From: Chloroflexota bacterium | GTDB taxonomy: Bacteria > Chloroflexota > Anaerolineae > UBA4142 | Reading direction: 5' to 3' | DNA: 64,000 bases | Assembly: GCA_016219275.1 (NCBI GenBank) | Contig: JACRBM010000086.1 | Location: forward strand, 47,701 to 111,700 | Shown here: one piece after another, positions 42,529 through 49,699 of the stretch | Layout of the letters: every line of letters starts with the position of its first letter | Position numbering within the stretch: the stretch's first letter is position 1 | The notes under the pieces: model-generated | Seen by the model: the letters and a program-made list of their open reading frames with translations, nothing else | The model's database searches: none | What the model was told of the DNA's origin: nothing | Position numbers and translations under genes: made by a program

Positions 42529-43230
42529 ATGTCGCGCAAAATATTGATTGTGGACGATGAACCGTTGATTGTGGATTCTGTCAAGTATGGTTTAGAAAAA
42601 GAAGGATTTACGATGGTCGCCGCGTACGATGGCGAGCAGGCGCTCGAAAAATTTCGCGATGAGAAACCAGACCTGGTATTGCTCGATGTGTTGTTGCCTA
42701 AGCGGGATGGCTGGGAGGTGTGCCGCACGATTCGCGCGGAGAGCCGCGTGCCGATCGTGATGCTGACTGCGCGCACGGAAGAAACTGATCGCGTCCTGGG
42801 TCTCGAAATGGGCGCGGACGATTATCTCGCCAAGCCATTTGGAATGCGCGAGTTGATCGCGCGCGTGCGCGCCGCGCTTCGCCGCGCGACCGAGTACGCC
42901 GAGCCGATCACACAAGCGATTTGTATCGGCGATGTCACGCTCGATACGACAAGTCATCGCGTCATCGTGCGAGGCAAGCCGGTCGAGATGACGTTGAAAG
43001 AGTATGACTTGCTCACCGCGTTGATGGGTCGGGCTGGGCAGGTCATCAAGCGGAACGACCTGATTGATCAAGTGTGGCAGACTGATTGGGTTGGCGATAC
43101 GCGCACGCTCGATGTACATATTCGCTGGTTGCGCGAAAAGATCGAGAAGCGTCCCAGTCTGCCGCGCTACATTCAAACGGTGCGCGGGGTCGGTTATCGG
43201 TTTGCGACGGCGGAGGAGATTGGAAAATGA
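42529..43230 (+). CDS. OmpR/PhoB-family response regulator
   Basis: 233 residues. Receiver ~1-120: 'ILIVDDEP' acidic pair, phospho-Asp in 'DLVLLDVLLPKRDGW', 'VMLTAR', and 'DDYLAKPFGMREL' with the Lys. Winged-helix DNA-binding domain ~135-230: 'LTLKEYDLLTALMG'-type (here 'MTLKEYDLLTAL'), and 'VHIRWLREKIE...VRGVGYRF'. AGGAGGG precedes the ATG. It overlaps the kinase gene by 4 bp. A four-fold direct repeat at 44730 is a likely target. Confidence 0.95.
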   Translation: MSRKILIVDDEPLIVDSVKYGLEKEGFTMVAAYDGEQALEKFRDEKPDLVLLDVLLPKRDGWEVCRTIRAESRVPIVMLTARTEETDRVLGLEMGADDYLAKPFGMRELIARVRAALRRATEYAEPITQAICIGDVTLDTTSHRVIVRGKPVEMTLKEYDLLTALMGRAGQVIKRNDLIDQVWQTDWVGDTRTLDVHIRWLREKIEKRPSLPRYIQTVRGVGYRFATAEEIGK

Positions 43231-44693
43231 AATGGCGTTTCCCGTTCAAGTCGCTTCGAACCGGATTGCTGTTGACGTACCTGGCGCTCATCGCGACGAG
43301 TGTGGGCTTGCTCGGTTGGCGTATCGGTGCGTCATTGGATGCGAGCCGCTTTGCCGAGACACGCCGCGATCAGGAAGGGCGTGCCATTCTTACCGCGAGT
43401 GCGATGGGTGATTGGCTGTTTAACTATCAGAATAATAAAATTGATCGCACGATGTTAATGGCTGAGATTGAAGGGCTCTCAGCGCAAATCCACCAACGCG
43501 TTGCTTTGTTGGATGTGGATGGCACGACGCTGGTGGATTCGGAACACCAACCCAATGGCGCGGATATTGATCCTTCGCCGCAGGAGATTGGTATCGCGCT
43601 TAGTGGTCATCCGACGGGCGCGATTCACTTCGATCCGGACGATAACGATGATGCGTTGTTCACCATCGCGCCGGTGATCTATCAGAAACAAATCCTGGGC
43701 ATCGTGCGGCTCGAATTGCACATGCGCCTCGTGCGCGAAGCGAGCCAACAGTTGTGGCTGAGAATTATCGGCGTGTCCCTTTTAGCCGGCTTGGTGACGG
43801 TAGTCGTGAGTCTGTGGTTTGCGAATGTATTGACCAAACCGATCTCGCGTCTGCGGCAAGCCTCGGTCGCGTTAGCCCAGGGCGATTTGAAACAGCGGGT
43901 TCCCGTTTCGGGTCCCGAAGAATTGCGAAATCTCGCGACGAGTTTCAACCTGATGGCGGACCGCCTCGCGCGTGTGATGCAAGACCAGCGCGCGTTCGTC
44001 GCGAATGCGGCGCACGAATTTCGGACGCCGCTTACGAACATTCGTTTACGCGCCGAAGCATTGCGCGAAGGCGCGAAAGACGATCCGGCGGTTGCCGATC
44101 GGTTTCTCATGGATATTGAAGACGAAATCGCACGGCTGACACGTCTCGTGGACGAACTGCTTGACTTGTCGCGCCTCGAGAGTGGTTTGGTCGAATCGCG
44201 CCGCGCGCCAGTGGCGCTCCAAGATATCGCGCGCGCTGTGATTGGCGAGTACGCTGCGCGCGCCGAAAAAGCCGGCGTCGCGCTCAAGTTCGACGCGCCC
44301 CACGCGTTACCCCAGGTCAATGCGGACACCGATCAAGTGTGGCGTGTGTTCATCAACCTGGTTGACAACGCGATCAAGTTCACGCCCCATGGTGGCAATG
44401 TGCGAGTGGAACTTACCGCCGCGCCGAATGCGTCGTTCCGACAATGGCTCGGTCCAGAGCATTGGGTCGTCGCGTCGGTGTGTGATACCGGGATCGGGAT
44501 TCCGGTGGAAGACTTGCCGCGCATTTTTGATCGGTTCTATCGAAGCGACAAGGCGCGCGCGCGCGCGACCGGTGGCGCGGGGTTGGGTCTCGCGATTGTC
44601 AAAAGCATCGTTGACGCGCACGCCGGGAAAATCTGGGCGGAGAGCGAGCCGGGCAAGGGTACGCAAATCCATGTTGCCTTGCCGGCAGCGTGA
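43227..44693 (+). CDS. Sensor histidine kinase (HAMP, HisKA, HATPase)
   Basis: 488 residues, start at the ATG overlapping the regulator stop. Transmembrane helix ~15-35, an extracytoplasmic sensor of ~140 residues rich in Asp ('FDPDDNDD'), transmembrane helix ~178-200, HAMP, then the H-box 'VANAAHEFRTPLTNI', N-box 'INLVDNAIKFTPHGG', G1 'CDTGIGIP', F-box 'FDRFYRSDKA' and G2 'GGAGLGLAIVKSI'. A complete PhoR-like kinase. The ligand is unknown; the sensor has no recognised Pfam-like signature by eye. Confidence 0.95.
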   Translation: MKWRFPFKSLRTGLLLTYLALIATSVGLLGWRIGASLDASRFAETRRDQEGRAILTASAMGDWLFNYQNNKIDRTMLMAEIEGLSAQIHQRVALLDVDGTTLVDSEHQPNGADIDPSPQEIGIALSGHPTGAIHFDPDDNDDALFTIAPVIYQKQILGIVRLELHMRLVREASQQLWLRIIGVSLLAGLVTVVVSLWFANVLTKPISRLRQASVALAQGDLKQRVPVSGPEELRNLATSFNLMADRLARVMQDQRAFVANAAHEFRTPLTNIRLRAEALREGAKDDPAVADRFLMDIEDEIARLTRLVDELLDLSRLESGLVESRRAPVALQDIARAVIGEYAARAEKAGVALKFDAPHALPQVNADTDQVWRVFINLVDNAIKFTPHGGNVRVELTAAPNASFRQWLGPEHWVVASVCDTGIGIPVEDLPRIFDRFYRSDKARARATGGAGLGLAIVKSIVDAHAGKIWAESEPGKGTQIHVALPAA

Positions 44694-44729
44694 TTCTTTC
44701 GACTGTCACGGCTGTCCGACTGGATTGCG

Positions 44730-44767
44730 CTTAATCTAGATTTAAGACATGTTTAAATCAGACTTAA
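44730..44767 (+). promoter_or_regulatory. Four 11-bp-phased YTTAA direct repeats (putative regulator site)
   Basis: CTTAA at 44730, TTTAA at 44741, TTTAA at 44752 and CTTAA at 44763 are spaced exactly 11 bp. OmpR/PhoB-type regulators, such as Bacillus PhoP, bind tandem 5-6-bp half-sites with 11-bp phasing. It lies 73 bp upstream of the next ATG. Confidence 0.6.
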
Positions 44768-44839
44768 CCACACGCTCGCGAATCTGTGGTATCGTGATGC
44801 CAGAATAATCTACCAATAGATGAAACAGGAGAATTTACG

Positions 44840-45388
44840 ATGAACGGATTGATGGAAGCATTAATGGCATTACTTGCAGCGATGAACGCGGCAACCGGCG
44901 CGCCTGCCAACGCCGCGAACTCGCCGGATCGTCCGGCAATCGTTGCCCCGGTACCCGCTTCAGTTGCCAAGTCGGTCGAGGTCAAGGGAATAATTCAGAT
45001 CGGTCAAAACGGCGCGGTGACGGTAGATGGAGTCAAACTGGTCTTGCCCAAGACCGCGGAAATGAATGGCGCGATCAAGTCGGGCACGCCGGTGGTTGTA
45101 GAGGGCATCCGGCAAGCCGATGGCTCGCTTTTGGTTACCGAAATCAAATCGGGCGTCAAGAGCGAAGACAAGGACAAGAGCGACAGCGACGACAAGACCA
45201 AGATCGGCAGTGACGACAAGGGTAAAGACGACAAGAGTAAAGATGGCGATAAAGACAAGAAGGACGACAAGGACAAGGACGACGACAAGAGTAAGGATCA
45301 CGACAAAGACAAAGGCGACGATAAGGATAAAGGCGACGACAAGAGCAAAGATGGCGACAAGGGCAATGATGATGACGATGATGATTAG
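44840..45388 (+). CDS. DUF5666-like protein with Asp/Lys-rich tail
   Basis: 182 residues; CAGGAGAA precedes the ATG. Residues ~45-107 form a small beta domain (VEVKGIIQIGQNGAVTVDG ... GTPVVVEG ... GSLLVTEIKSG) that fits the DUF5666 OB-like fold. Residues ~108-182 are almost only Asp and Lys with some Ser and Gly, in irregular D-D-K-x-K-D units. The hydrophobic N-terminus (residues ~3-18) lacks a clear signal-peptidase site. It may be a cell-surface or ion-binding protein controlled by the upstream two-component pair. Confidence 0.7.
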   Translation: MNGLMEALMALLAAMNAATGAPANAANSPDRPAIVAPVPASVAKSVEVKGIIQIGQNGAVTVDGVKLVLPKTAEMNGAIKSGTPVVVEGIRQADGSLLVTEIKSGVKSEDKDKSDSDDKTKIGSDDKGKDDKSKDGDKDKKDDKDKDDDKSKDHDKDKGDDKDKGDDKSKDGDKGNDDDDDD

Positions 45389-45422
45389 GACGAGGATAAC
45401 GGAAGAGCAAGCAACAACAACT

Positions 45423-45450
45423 CAGCGCCCCGGAAATTTCCGGGGCGCTG
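45423..45450. terminator. 28-bp perfect palindromic terminator
   Basis: Self-complementary CAGCGCCCCGGAAA/TTTCCGGGGCGCTG between convergent genes. No long T-run, but a very stable stem. Confidence 0.8.
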
Positions 45451-45455
45451 ATGCT

Positions 45456-45698
45456 TTACGCGTGGACATGCGCCAATTGCCAGGTGTTGTCTCGCACATT
45501 TTGATAGAGATCGAAGATGCCTTCACGGCAGCGCACGCGAAAGCACAACTGCGGCGCTGTGCGCGCGGTGGTCCAACAGCGCTCGACCGCTTGCACGTCA
45601 TAATGCTTGCCATGCCAGCGGAACACTTTGGGAAAATACCCAAAGCGTTTCTCCCGAATTTCTACCGCTTCGCGATTGGATTTGTGGCGTGTTAACAT
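45456..45698 (-). CDS. DUF6504-like small protein
   Basis: 80 residues; GGGGAGGAA precedes the ATG, which directly follows the upstream gene's stop. 'FRWHGKHYDVQAVERCWT' and 'FRVRCREGIFDLYQNV...WQL' form a compact all-beta protein. The pattern F-x-W-x-G-x-x-Y-x-V followed by F-D-L-Y matches DUF6504, often encoded next to DNA-repair and polymerase genes in Actinobacteria. It is the last gene of the lexA-headed set. Confidence 0.65.
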   Translation of the reverse strand: MLTRHKSNREAVEIREKRFGYFPKVFRWHGKHYDVQAVERCWTTARTAPQLCFRVRCREGIFDLYQNVRDNTWQLAHVHA

Positions 45699-46076
45699 TT
45701 ATTCCTCCCCGATAATTTTAAACTCACGCGCGTTACTCGCGGCATCCGCGCCCGGCGCGGGCAAATAGTACGGCGATGGATAGAATCCGTACGATTGATT
45801 CGTCATTTGCGGCGGCGCAACGACAATGACTTGGGGTTGTGCGGATGGATACGATGGCGCGTGTGTGCGTGGGATGAGCGCATCGCGCTCGATGTCATTG
45901 CGTCCCCAGTTGCGGCTTACGGCGATGAACAACGCGAGACTAACTGGAATGGACGCGCTGATGCCGCACAGCGCGCCGACGACCACCGCCATTGCCTCAT
46001 TCGACAAGCGATTGCCGACGAGAATCGCCAGCGTGATTGCGAATGCCAGCGAGCCAAGCAGAATCCCATTTCGCAT
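45699..46076 (-). CDS. Small two-helix membrane protein
   Basis: 125 residues. Transmembrane segments lie near ~5-22 and ~28-55, followed by a Pro/Tyr/Gln-rich cytoplasmic tail (SYGFYPSPYYLPAPGADAASN). The stop abuts the ATG of the next gene. A repeat-filled gap of 186 bp separates it from the FtsK-type gene. No family is recognised. Confidence 0.6.
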   Translation of the reverse strand: MRNGILLGSLAFAITLAILVGNRLSNEAMAVVVGALCGISASIPVSLALFIAVSRNWGRNDIERDALIPRTHAPSYPSAQPQVIVVAPPQMTNQSYGFYPSPYYLPAPGADAASNAREFKIIGEE

Positions 46077-46262
46077 CAGTGCCTCATTCTATTTTCGATT
46101 TTGGATTGGCGATTTTCGATTGCCAACGGGATAACTCTGTCATCCTTGCGCAGGTTGCGAAATCCCTTGCGTAACCGACGTTCTTAGCATAGGAAAGCGC
46201 ATTTCAATTTACGACAGTGCGCGAACCTTCGCAAGGATGAGCAGTTACTCGCCAACTCAAAA
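46077..46262. repeat. Repeat-filled spacer between the FtsK-type gene and the small genes
   Basis: It contains TTCGATTTTGGATTGGCGATTTTCGATTGCC, and a broken AACCTTCGCAAGGATGAGCAGTTAC unit related to 8722 and to the right edge of the window. The first word is quoted in two parts: TTCGATTTTGGATTGGCG and ATTTTCGATTGCC. Confidence 0.6.
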
Positions 46263-47336
46263 TCACTTGACGCGTTTTAACTGAGCCATCACGCGGTCGC
46301 GCAGACCTGGGTTGTTCGCCGCGCGCATTGGTTGCGCGAGGTCGCTGGCGCGAACCTGCGCGGCTTGAAAACGAATCACTTGCCCGCCCGCGATCAAGAG
46401 AAAGTCGCCGCGCCCGGCGAGTTTCTCCGCGCCGGTTCCACCAATGCCGGCGGCGACCCGCGCATCTTCCGCGCTTGCCACGCGTCCGACGATCCGTACC
46501 GGGAAATTCGCTTTCATCAGTGTGCCGACCGCGCTTGCGGTTGGTTTTTGCGTGCACGCGATTACCGAGATGCCGGCGCTGCGTCCGCGTTGTACGAGCC
46601 GCGTGAGATACGCTTCGAGTTCGCGTCCGCACGTTTGCAGCGCGTCCGCTAGTTCATCTATCACAACGACGATGCGCGGACGGATGATTTGCTCGCGGTC
46701 GCGGCGTTCCATTTCCGCGACGAGATAACTTAGACGCACAAGCATTTCGTCGGCGCTCGCGACTATCGGAAAGAGCAGGTGTGGCATGGACGCGAACGGT
46801 GCGAGACCGTGCATCTTGGGATCGAACAGCGCGAGTTGCAGATCGCGCGGCTTTTGGTGGATCGCGAGCGAAGCGATGAGCGTGCGCGCCAGCTCGGTCT
46901 TACCGCTGCCGGTCGTTCCCGCGATGAGCACGTGCGCGACATCCGGCGATGGCAAACGCAACAGCAGCGGCACTCCTTCTGAATCCAAACCGAGTGTCGC
47001 GGTACCGGCGCACATCAGCGCGCGCACAGTCGCCGCGTCGGTTTGCAATCGCGTGTCGAGTTCTGCGAAGGAAACGAAACGCGAATCGGCGCGCGGCACT
47101 TCGAGCGAGAGCGTTCCTTGTTGCCGCGTCAATCGCGCGGACTGGACGCCAAGCGCGAGCGCGATCTCTTCGGTGAGCGTTTCGAGGCGCGCGAGTTTCG
47201 TCGTCGGCGCGGGCGCGATGTGAAATTGCACCGTGCGCGGCGTCAAGCGTCCGCCCCACACGCGCGCCGGCGCTTTGTGCGCGGCAAGCACCATTTCGAT
47301 TTTATCGGCTTGGAAATTCAAAAGACGCTTTTCCAT
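46263..47336 (-). CDS. Compact FtsK/SpoIIIE-type DNA translocase ATPase
   Basis: 357 residues from the ATG at 47336. In-frame codons upstream come from a repeat and are unlikely to be used. There are no transmembrane helices. Residues ~1-125 form a small FtsK alpha/beta-like domain (FHIAPAPTTKLARLETLTEEIALALGV), and the motor follows: Walker A GTTGSGKT (140-147), 'LALFDPKMHGL' and Walker B 'IVVVIDELADAL' (D227, E228). The C-terminal gamma/KOPS-reading domain is missing. Members move double-stranded DNA. Being in a lexA operon points to a repair or mobile-DNA role. Confidence 0.85.
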   Translation of the reverse strand: MEKRLLNFQADKIEMVLAAHKAPARVWGGRLTPRTVQFHIAPAPTTKLARLETLTEEIALALGVQSARLTRQQGTLSLEVPRADSRFVSFAELDTRLQTDAATVRALMCAGTATLGLDSEGVPLLLRLPSPDVAHVLIAGTTGSGKTELARTLIASLAIHQKPRDLQLALFDPKMHGLAPFASMPHLLFPIVASADEMLVRLSYLVAEMERRDREQIIRPRIVVVIDELADALQTCGRELEAYLTRLVQRGRSAGISVIACTQKPTASAVGTLMKANFPVRIVGRVASAEDARVAAGIGGTGAEKLAGRGDFLLIAGGQVIRFQAAQVRASDLAQPMRAANNPGLRDRVMAQLKRVK

Positions 47337-47337
47337 A

Positions 47338-47430
47338 TTAGTTGGATAGTGCGGTAGTGCGGTAGTGCGATAGTGCGATAGTCGCCACTCCAAAGAACTT
47401 CAACTAACGCACTATTGAACTAACGAACGA
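47338..47430. repeat. AGTGCGGTAGTGCGATAG tandem repeat
   Basis: GTAGTGCGGTAGTGCGATAGTGCGATAG is present, i.e. AGTGCGGT/AGTGCGAT iterated, followed by AACTAACGCACTATTG and AACTAACGAACG. The first word is two overlapping units and is related to 58974-59025. Confidence 0.6.
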
Positions 47431-47435
47431 TTGAA

Positions 47436-48131
47436 CTAATCAGTCCATCCGACGCGGCGTTCTTCGGCGCGAGTGGTTGGCATCGGTCGTCCGCCGCCCA
47501 CTGCGATGCGCGTGAGCATCACCGGTTCCTCGTCTTCGCGTTCGCGCGGCGCAGCGGGTGTACGGTTTTGCTTGAGCCACTCTTGCAATTGGATGATCTT
47601 TTGATGCACAACATTTGCGCGCGCATCCGGCGCGGGTTGCGATACGGCGGCTTGCGCGATGACGACCGGCTGTTGGGTCGCGTTGGCTTGCGGCGCGGGC
47701 GCGGATTGTGCGGTGATGACGGCGGGTTGCGGTACGGTCGCTCCTCGGCGTTGCGGTTTGGCGGCAGTGGGGATCGTATCAGTCGCGACAATCGCGTTTG
47801 CGATCACCAGCGGCTGGCGCAACGCGCACCCGGCGCAATCTCGCGGCGAGTGAATCGGCGTGACCTTAGCCGCGCACGCGGCGTGTTCCATCGCGATGGA
47901 CGGCGCGTCCGCTTCCCAGATTTGAGTCTTGCCATTGCCCCAGCGCACCGTGATCGGTGGGCGCGCGTCGTGGCTCAACGTCGTGCGTAAGTGCGCGCAG
48001 TTGATCGCCGCGACAGGACACGCGCGACAAATGTTCGGCGACACGGCGCGGTCTCCCGCCTTGATGCGGTCGCACATAATTTGTCCATCGTCGCTCGCGC
48101 GGCGATAGGGGCAGGGCTTGAGCTCGTTCAT
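47436..48131 (-). CDS. Cys-rich protein in the lexA operon
   Basis: 231 residues, start 2 bp after the lexA stop. The N-terminus has C7, C20, C35, C38 and C45 ('CPY...MCDRI...ICRACPVAAINCAHLR'), and a further pair lies in 'DCAGCALRQ'. This spacing could bind zinc or an Fe-S cluster. Residues ~105-185 are a low-complexity Ala/Pro/Gln linker, and the end has a short helix 'HQKIIQLQEWLKQNR'. No family is known to me. Position between lexA and the translocase suggests a damage-response partner. Confidence 0.7.
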   Translation of the reverse strand: MNELKPCPYRRASDDGQIMCDRIKAGDRAVSPNICRACPVAAINCAHLRTTLSHDARPPITVRWGNGKTQIWEADAPSIAMEHAACAAKVTPIHSPRDCAGCALRQPLVIANAIVATDTIPTAAKPQRRGATVPQPAVITAQSAPAPQANATQQPVVIAQAAVSQPAPDARANVVHQKIIQLQEWLKQNRTPAAPREREDEEPVMLTRIAVGGGRPMPTTRAEERRVGWTD

Positions 48132-48133
48132 GG

Positions 48134-48817
48134 TTAGTTGGGTCGGATCGGTCGCGTGACGAACGACGCGCCGGGGCGCGTATTGCTACGAATCACACAC
48201 ACGACCTTGCCTTGAATCTCGATTTCGCTGGGACGATATTTTTTCTCTTGCAGAGTCGGATTTTCCGGACGCAACACGATCCATCCATCGCGTCGGAAGA
48301 ATCGTTTCAACGTGGTGGCTTGTTTCTTTTTGAGCCACGCGGCAACCAGGTCGCCGTCATCCGCCAATTGGGTTTGTTCCATCACAATCGTGTCGCCGTC
48401 GTTGACGAGCGCGTCGATCATCGAGTTGCCCGAAACCTGGAGCAAGTACATATTCTTGCCATTGCCGACCAGGTTGCGCGCGACCTGGACCCATTCCAGC
48501 GGCGTAATGTTTTGATCGAGTGTGGGGATCGCCTCGCCGGCGTGGATGACGCCGAGCAGAGGCAAGCGAATCATGTGCGACGATGCGGGTGGTTCGAGTG
48601 GGTCTTGCAACAATTCGATGCCGCGTGCGACCCCGCGCGGTAACCGGATATAGCCCGCCGCGTCGAGCTTCTCCAAATCGCGCTTGACATGATCTTTAGA
48701 GGAGATGCCAACGGCGTCGCCGATTTGTTCATAGGTGGGCGAGCAACCGTTGTGCTCGCGCTTGTAGCGTGCGATGTAATGCCAAATCTCAATCTCATGG
48801 GTGCCCAGTTCTGCCAT
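48134..48817 (-). CDS. lexA: LexA repressor
   Basis: 227 residues. N-terminal winged helix ~1-65 ('CSPTYEQIGDAVGISSKDHVKRDLEKLDAAGYI'). The self-cleavage bond is A93-G94 in 'GVIHAGEAIP'. The Ser-Lys dyad is S132 in 'VSGNSMID' and K171 in 'TTLKRF'. It should repress its own operon until RecA-ssDNA promotes cleavage. Two AGAAC-N4-GTTCT boxes flank its -10 element. GGAGG precedes the ATG. The following four genes run in the same direction. Confidence 0.96.
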   Translation of the reverse strand: MAELGTHEIEIWHYIARYKREHNGCSPTYEQIGDAVGISSKDHVKRDLEKLDAAGYIRLPRGVARGIELLQDPLEPPASSHMIRLPLLGVIHAGEAIPTLDQNITPLEWVQVARNLVGNGKNMYLLQVSGNSMIDALVNDGDTIVMEQTQLADDGDLVAAWLKKKQATTLKRFFRRDGWIVLRPENPTLQEKKYRPSEIEIQGKVVCVIRSNTRPGASFVTRPIRPN

Positions 48818-48846
48818 ACGCCTCCTTCACAAATCAATGGTGGATA

Positions 48847-48860
48847 AGAACTGGTGTTCT
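48847..48860. promoter_or_regulatory. LexA (SOS) box 2
   Basis: AGAACTGGTGTTCT: perfect 5-bp arms AGAAC/GTTCT with 4-bp centre, downstream of the lexA -10 box. Centre to centre distance to box 1 is 32 bp, about three helical turns. Confidence 0.8.
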
Positions 48861-48870
48861 ATTTGTCGAG

Positions 48871-48899
48871 ATTATAACAGAACGCACGTTCTAAGTCAA
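48871..48899 (-). promoter_or_regulatory. lexA promoter
   Basis: On the - strand: TTGACT (48899-48894), a 17-bp spacer and TATAAT (48876-48871). LexA box 1 occupies the spacer, so repression by occlusion is direct. Confidence 0.85.
48879..48892. promoter_or_regulatory. LexA (SOS) box 1
   Basis: AGAACGCACGTTCT: a near-perfect palindrome between the -35 and -10 of lexA. Confidence 0.88.
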
Positions 48900-48938
48900 G
48901 AGGCGCGCGTAAATTTAAGGTTAAACGGAAATTAAAAA

Positions 48939-48960
48939 AGGCGAGACACGAGTCTCGCCT
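48939..48960 (-). terminator. rpsT terminator
   Basis: AGGCGAGAC / GTCTCGCCT arms with a 4-nt loop, followed on the - strand by TTTTTT. It separates rpsT from the lexA promoter region. Confidence 0.8.
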
Positions 48961-48983
48961 CGAAAGGGCAAAGGGCAGAGGAA

Positions 48984-49256
48984 TTACTTGGGGGCGCGCA
49001 ACGCGTTGAGTTTTTTCAGCAAGCGCGATTTGCGGCGGGCGGCGTTATTCTTTTTGATAATGCCTTTTTGCGCGGCTTGATCGAGCGCGCGGATCGCCTG
49101 CTTGACTGCTTTTTCGGAGTCGGCGGCGTTGTTGGTCGCGATCGCTTTGGTCGCGTCTTTGACTTCGGTGCGCGCTTGCGCGCGGATGACGCGATTGCGC
49201 GTGCGGCGACGTTCGCTCTGGCGCATTGCCTTTTCGGCGGCGGATGTGTTAGCCAA
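48984..49256 (-). CDS. rpsT: Ribosomal protein S20
   Basis: 90 residues from a TTG start with AGGGAGG 9 nt upstream, giving the standard 'ANTSAAEKAMRQSERRRTRN' N-terminus. The basic helical protein ends 'GIIKKNNAARRKSRLLKKLNAL', the usual S20 tail. It is monocistronic with its own consensus promoter and terminator. A GTG further upstream exists, but would add 12 residues without a ribosome-binding site. Confidence 0.95.
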   Translation of the reverse strand: MANTSAAEKAMRQSERRRTRNRVIRAQARTEVKDATKAIATNNAADSEKAVKQAIRALDQAAQKGIIKKNNAARRKSRLLKKLNALRAPK

Positions 49257-49290
49257 TTCGGAAAACCTCCCTGAGTGTGTGACGGCGCGC

Positions 49291-49319
49291 ATATTACATC
49301 AGTTTGATGAAATAGTCAA
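49291..49319 (-). promoter_or_regulatory. rpsT promoter
   Basis: On the - strand: TTGACT (49319-49314), a 17-bp spacer and TAATAT (49296-49291). Confidence 0.75.
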
Positions 49320-49339
49320 TTTGAATCGCGCCCCGGCGA

Positions 49340-49368
49340 TTGATTTGAATGCGATTCTGTGCTAAGAT
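49340..49368 (+). promoter_or_regulatory. Promoter of the propeptide-subtilase pair
   Basis: TTGATT (49340-49345), a 17-bp spacer and TAAGAT (49363-49368), 29 nt before the ATG at 49398. Confidence 0.55.
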
Positions 49369-49397
49369 TCGAGCGTTCCTGGAAAGGCAGGTGAACG

Positions 49398-49652
49398 ATG
49401 GCAGGAATCTCGACTCAGTTGCGAACCAAGTTGCAGAGCGACCCAGAGGCGATTGTGCATTTGATCGTGCGGGTCAAAGATGATCCCCAGGCGCATGTTG
49501 CCGATGTGCAAGCGCGCGGCTTGACGGTCCAGCGCACCTTCTCGCTGATCCCGGCGATGGCGGTGGAGGGGAAAGCCGGCGCGTCGTTGGCGCTAGCAGA
49601 TCAAACCTGGGTCTTGTCGGTCGAGGAAGACAAACCGGTCCACACGATGTGA
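49398..49652 (+). CDS. Stand-alone propeptide-like protein (I9-type, subtilase partner)
   Basis: 84 residues. 'EAIVHLIVRVKDDPQAHVADVQARGLTVQRTFSLIPAMAVEGKAG...' has the ferredoxin-like propeptide pattern (beta-alpha-beta with a hydrophobic strand ending in 'FSLIPAMAV'). It ends 'VEEDKPVHTM', nearly the same as the 'YDEPVHTM' that closes the propeptide of the subtilase encoded 47 bp downstream. Subtilase propeptides fold and inhibit their enzyme; a free copy would act as an in-trans inhibitor or chaperone. No signal peptide. Confidence 0.75.
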   Translation: MAGISTQLRTKLQSDPEAIVHLIVRVKDDPQAHVADVQARGLTVQRTFSLIPAMAVEGKAGASLALADQTWVLSVEEDKPVHTM

Positions 49653-49699
49653 TTGCGAATGTTGCCTAGCACGCAACGTTCGCCAAACGGAGGAGCCTG

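Noticed and set aside
46204..46632. Arg/His-rich open frame overlapping the FtsK-type gene
   Set aside because: Alternative-frame shadow of the GC-rich real gene.
47337..47393. 19-residue upstream extension of the FtsK-type protein
   Set aside because: Encoded wholly by AGTGCGAT tandem repeats, with no ribosome-binding site.
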